Below the pieces are notes generated by a model that was given only the letters and a program-made list of their open reading frames with translations, had not been told where the DNA came from and did not search any database. This document shows, in pieces, positions 61,348 to 64,000 of a stretch of 64,000 bases of DNA; position 1 is the stretch's first letter; every line of letters starts with the position of its first letter. Source of the stretch: Hermodice carunculata (taxonomy: Eukaryota > Annelida > Polychaeta > Eunicida > Amphinomidae); contig OZ026626.1 in assembly GCA_964020975.1 (NCBI GenBank), positions 14,453,449-14,517,448 of the forward strand, read 5' to 3'. The position numbers and the translations under genes are program-made.

Positions 61348-64000
61348 TCAAGTGATTTGATTAGCCACGTTGTCTTGAATTCTCTTTGCACAAGAAGGTT
61401 GTTTTATAAAATTTTCCATCACTCTCCAGAACTTTCTCATGGCATTTACATTATTTTCAGGCCACTGAATATATCGTTTGTGCATGATTAATCCACGCAA
61501 ACATGAAGGCATGTCACCTAAATGAGCCTCCATATCTCCCAAAAGCACACACAGAACATGGTTGGTACCCTTGACAATTGCCATTTGAGTGGCGAACTCA
61601 CACCATTCATTTTTGAGAAAACTCTGTGTAATAACCAGGAGCACCTTCCGACTTATCGTTACTCCTGTAATGTATATATCTGCGTTAGAAGACCCAGGTA
61701 AAGAGTCTCTTTCTGGCAAACATATCGATTTCTCTAGTTGTTCTTCCACTTTTGCCAGCAGTATATGATTGCACCAGTTAGTAGAAGCCTCATTATAAAC
61801 ATCATTAATCACAAAAACATCGAACCGATTTTCGTTAGAGAAGGTTTTTTTAGCCAGGAGGTGGCAGCGTAGTCTCAGGTAATAGTATTGGATGGTCCAC
61901 CTGTAGTACCAGGACAAGAACACACCAAGTATAAAGACAAGGCAACAAGCTGCTACCGCACCTATAATAATTTGCCAGGATATATGCATATGTATTGGTT
62001 TCTTACCAAAGGCTTTGCACACACTAAAATTTACTTTGTCTACCAAAGTAATTTTACCTCTACCATTACCAGTTTTTGCCAGCCAATTGAAGCATGAGTA
62101 TCTGTGCCTGTTGTGAAATGAATTGTTTGCTGAAGCTGAGAGACGCAACCATAGAATAAACCTTTCACTGGATTCTTCACATGTACAAATGAAAGGATTG
62201 TGGACAAGATTGAGGTGTTGCAAATGTTTTTGCATGTATATGGACAACAAAAGTGTTTTGTTTTCACTTAATGTCTGTGCCGCATTCCACGAAAGGTCAA
62301 GATACTGGACTGATGGTATATATGTAAGAAATGCATTGAAAGAAATTATTTTATTATGGCCCAAATTCAGCCATTTTAAATTTTGTAGCCCACGGAAAAA
62401 CAAACGGGGAATATGAATTATTTGGTTTTGAGACAAGTCCAGCTTTTCCAGTAATTGTGAAGCATTAAATATCTGCCCCCTTATATCTGATGCCACCCAC
62501 TTGGCCAACCTATTCTCTGACAGATAAAGGAAACAAAGATTTGGCATAAAGTGAAACAACGTACTGTCAGTGCTGTAGAGCATGCTTTTCTTCAGTTTTA
62601 AGTATTCCAAACCGTACAGCCCATACACACGAGGAAGATAGCCAATTCTCATGTCAGTAACACTCAATACTTTTAGACTAGGAGAAAGAATATTTAAGTA
62701 TGGTGGTGAATTCCATCTTGAATAGGGAATAAACACAGCACTTTTATCGAAATAAAGGCAAGATAGGTTAGGTATTAATTGAAGCAGAATTGAAAGCACG
62801 GTATGGCCTCTAGTTTCAAAAGTATAGACTGAAGATGCGGTATGTACTGATTTGGTATGTACCAATGGACTCTGGCTTAAGTCACACAGCATAGGCCTAT
62901 CTGTCTGTTGCTGGAAGTATACACTTTGACTAAAATCAAAGTGTAAGTTGTCAGAACTACACAATGGTATCATTTCGGACGCTGTGCTATCCCAAGTAGC
63001 ATCCAGGTAGTGCCTTAAAGACAAAGATCTTAAAGATGGCATGACCTTCACAAAGGGTGGCAAGACACCTGTTAATGGCACAATTCCATCCAGTGAAAGT
63101 GTAGTCAGTGTGGACGGCAAATACTGAAATGATTTAATGTTAAAAGTCATAAATCCATTTCTACCTAGATTTAAACGCTTTAATGGTAGCAGAGACAAAG
63201 GCTGCAATTTAGCTGGTAAAAGCTTTGATTGTCTAATACTTATTCCCTCTACATGATAAAGAATCAGGGTATGAAGTGAAGAGTTGTGGGACTGTAAAGC
63301 TTTGACTGCTTTTTCAACACCAAGACCTGTATTGCATGCAAGGTTTAACCACTTCAAGCGGGTAAGAGGACTAAAGGCCCCAAGAGCTATGTTAGTTATA
63401 TCACAATTTTTCATTGATAAGTAACCGAGTTTTGTGTGCTTAATATTATCAAACATTGTGCTTGATATTTGGTCCAATGGTCCCTTAAAGACCAATGATC
63501 TCAACATCTTTAGGTATCTAAACCCCGGCCCAAGGTCTGCATACGGCTGTGATTGTAGAGACAGGTGACGAAGTTGGTGGAGGTGACTCAGTGTTGCATC
63601 TGGGTATCCTATTTTCAAAGTCTTCTTTTGAGCATGCAGTCGTAAGATATTCAGATTGCTTTGACAGCGGAAAAGGCCAACCGGTAAGGCAACTTGGTCA
63701 TAACTGAGACGGTTGTGGCTCAAATCCAGAAATGCTAGATGCTTTAGGTCTTGTAGAGAATTTGCGTGTAGCTGAGTAATCTTGTTGTGAGAGAGGTCTA
63801 ACGTTTTAATTCCATATAATGATGAAAATGTATTTGGTCCAATGACCCATATTGCATTTCTGCTGAGGTTTAGCATTGTAACGGTCGGTGGAATATCTTG
63901 TGGGACTGCACTAAGTCTCTTGTTGGTACAGTCTACAGAGACTTCGAGGTCACTGGTCACGTTAAAACAGCTAGAAGGTTGATTGGCATGTGGGATGTGG
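61348..64000 (-). CDS. Toll-like receptor, copy B (open, 5' end outside the window)
   Basis: An open frame of 884 codons runs from the window edge to the stop at 61348. It reads through GTG at 63960, which is Val in SCFNVTSD and not a start; copy A predicts about 30 more codons with a signal peptide. Numbering from that Val: LRRNT to about 30, LRRs about 32-587, LRRCT 588-648 (NPFICTCEESSERF), transmembrane helix about 664-684 (IIGAVAACCLVFILGVFLSW), TIR 712-870. TIR box 1 is FDVFVINDV, box 2 carries LPERDSLPG with the BB-loop proline, and box 3 is RKFW. With one LRRCT and an LRRNT it is a vertebrate-like (single cysteine cluster) TLR. It should sense a microbial ligand outside and recruit MyD88-type adaptors inside. 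No introns interrupt it. Confidence 0.95.
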   Translation of the reverse strand, partial: HIPHANQPSSCFNVTSDLEVSVDCTNKRLSAVPQDIPPTVTMLNLSRNAIWVIGPNTFSSLYGIKTLDLSHNKITQLHANSLQDLKHLAFLDLSHNRLSYDQVALPVGLFRCQSNLNILRLHAQKKTLKIGYPDATLSHLHQLRHLSLQSQPYADLGPGFRYLKMLRSLVFKGPLDQISSTMFDNIKHTKLGYLSMKNCDITNIALGAFSPLTRLKWLNLACNTGLGVEKAVKALQSHNSSLHTLILYHVEGISIRQSKLLPAKLQPLSLLPLKRLNLGRNGFMTFNIKSFQYLPSTLTTLSLDGIVPLTGVLPPFVKVMPSLRSLSLRHYLDATWDSTASEMIPLCSSDNLHFDFSQSVYFQQQTDRPMLCDLSQSPLVHTKSVHTASSVYTFETRGHTVLSILLQLIPNLSCLYFDKSAVFIPYSRWNSPPYLNILSPSLKVLSVTDMRIGYLPRVYGLYGLEYLKLKKSMLYSTDSTLFHFMPNLCFLYLSENRLAKWVASDIRGQIFNASQLLEKLDLSQNQIIHIPRLFFRGLQNLKWLNLGHNKIISFNAFLTYIPSVQYLDLSWNAAQTLSENKTLLLSIYMQKHLQHLNLVHNPFICTCEESSERFILWLRLSASANNSFHNRHRYSCFNWLAKTGNGRGKITLVDKVNFSVCKAFGKKPIHMHISWQIIIGAVAACCLVFILGVFLSWYYRWTIQYYYLRLRCHLLAKKTFSNENRFDVFVINDVYNEASTNWCNHILLAKVEEQLEKSICLPERDSLPGSSNADIYITGVTISRKVLLVITQSFLKNEWCEFATQMAIVKGTNHVLCVLLGDMEAHLGDMPSCLRGLIMHKRYIQWPENNVNAMRKFWRVMENFIKQPSCAKRIQDNVANQIT

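Larger units (their letters stand above)
55558..64000. repeat. Segmental duplication, copy B (TLR plus 3' flank)
   Basis: Second copy of the block that starts at 34340, same orientation. It differs by several indels. One is a segment of about 356 bp present only here (56890-57245) between GTGTAACAA and GTGTAATCA. Near 56005-56060 the motif at the block start (ATTTT-CACATTTTGA-CCA-ATATTAC) recurs, so copy B also has an internal repeat. An extra segment of about 45 bp lies at 60785-60830. The non-coding part 55558-61347 has no domain-bearing frame. Confidence 0.93.

Noticed and set aside
61888-62416. Plus-strand frames opposite the TLR copy B
   Set aside because: Shadows of the receptor coding sequence on the other strand.
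61348-63960. Start codon of TLR copy B at 63960
   Set aside because: The codon there is GTG (Val of SCFNVTSD); the frame stays open to the window edge and matches the longer N-terminus of copy A.

Overview
The window is eukaryotic, AT-rich and gene-poor. It holds one clear host gene family: Toll-like receptors (TLRs) whose coding region lies in one exon. It also holds many decayed LINEs, small DNA transposons, tRNA-derived sequences, LTR-type fossils and simple repeats. Coding-exon-intronless TLRs in tandem, BEL/Pao and CR1/jockey-type elements, and abundant microsatellites fit a marine invertebrate. An echinoderm or another non-vertebrate deuterostome is the best guess, but the sequence does not settle the species.

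Layout. 0.4-9 kb: a CA repeat, a cluster of four perfect AGGTCA direct repeats, a pogo-like MITE, and a minus-strand BEL/Pao gag fossil with a second partial copy near 2.6-3.3 kb. 9.7-22 kb: LINE 3' fragments, long AT and AAAT repeats, two nested tandem duplications (about 500 bp and 233 bp, the latter with tRNA-like modules), a tyrosine-recombinase fossil and a further LINE fragment. 22.3-30.4 kb: two long LINEs. One is a jockey/CR1-type ORF2 interrupted by a poly-A run; the other carries an ORF1 with an SGNH-esterase domain and contains a TTAA-flanked MITE. 30.8-33.6 kb: a 1.3-kb element with dense subterminal repeats and a TTAA-flanked hairpin MITE of piggyBac type. 34.3-42.4 kb: first copy of a large duplication, with a broken TLR gene on the minus strand. 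42.7-55.5 kb: a fold-back element, LINE debris, a tRNA-derived SINE, a decayed 3.2-kb LINE and a possible transporter exon. 55.6-64.0 kb: second copy of the duplication, with an open TLR reading frame that runs off the window end.

How it fits together. The block of at least 8 kb containing TLR plus 3' flank was duplicated head-to-tail, with the copies about 21-22 kb apart. One copy kept an open frame (LRRNT, LRRs, LRRCT, transmembrane segment, TIR). The other gained one frameshift and one nonsense codon. The TIR domains remain almost identical while the central LRRs differ more, as expected for a birth-and-death innate receptor family. Almost everything else is transposon sediment.
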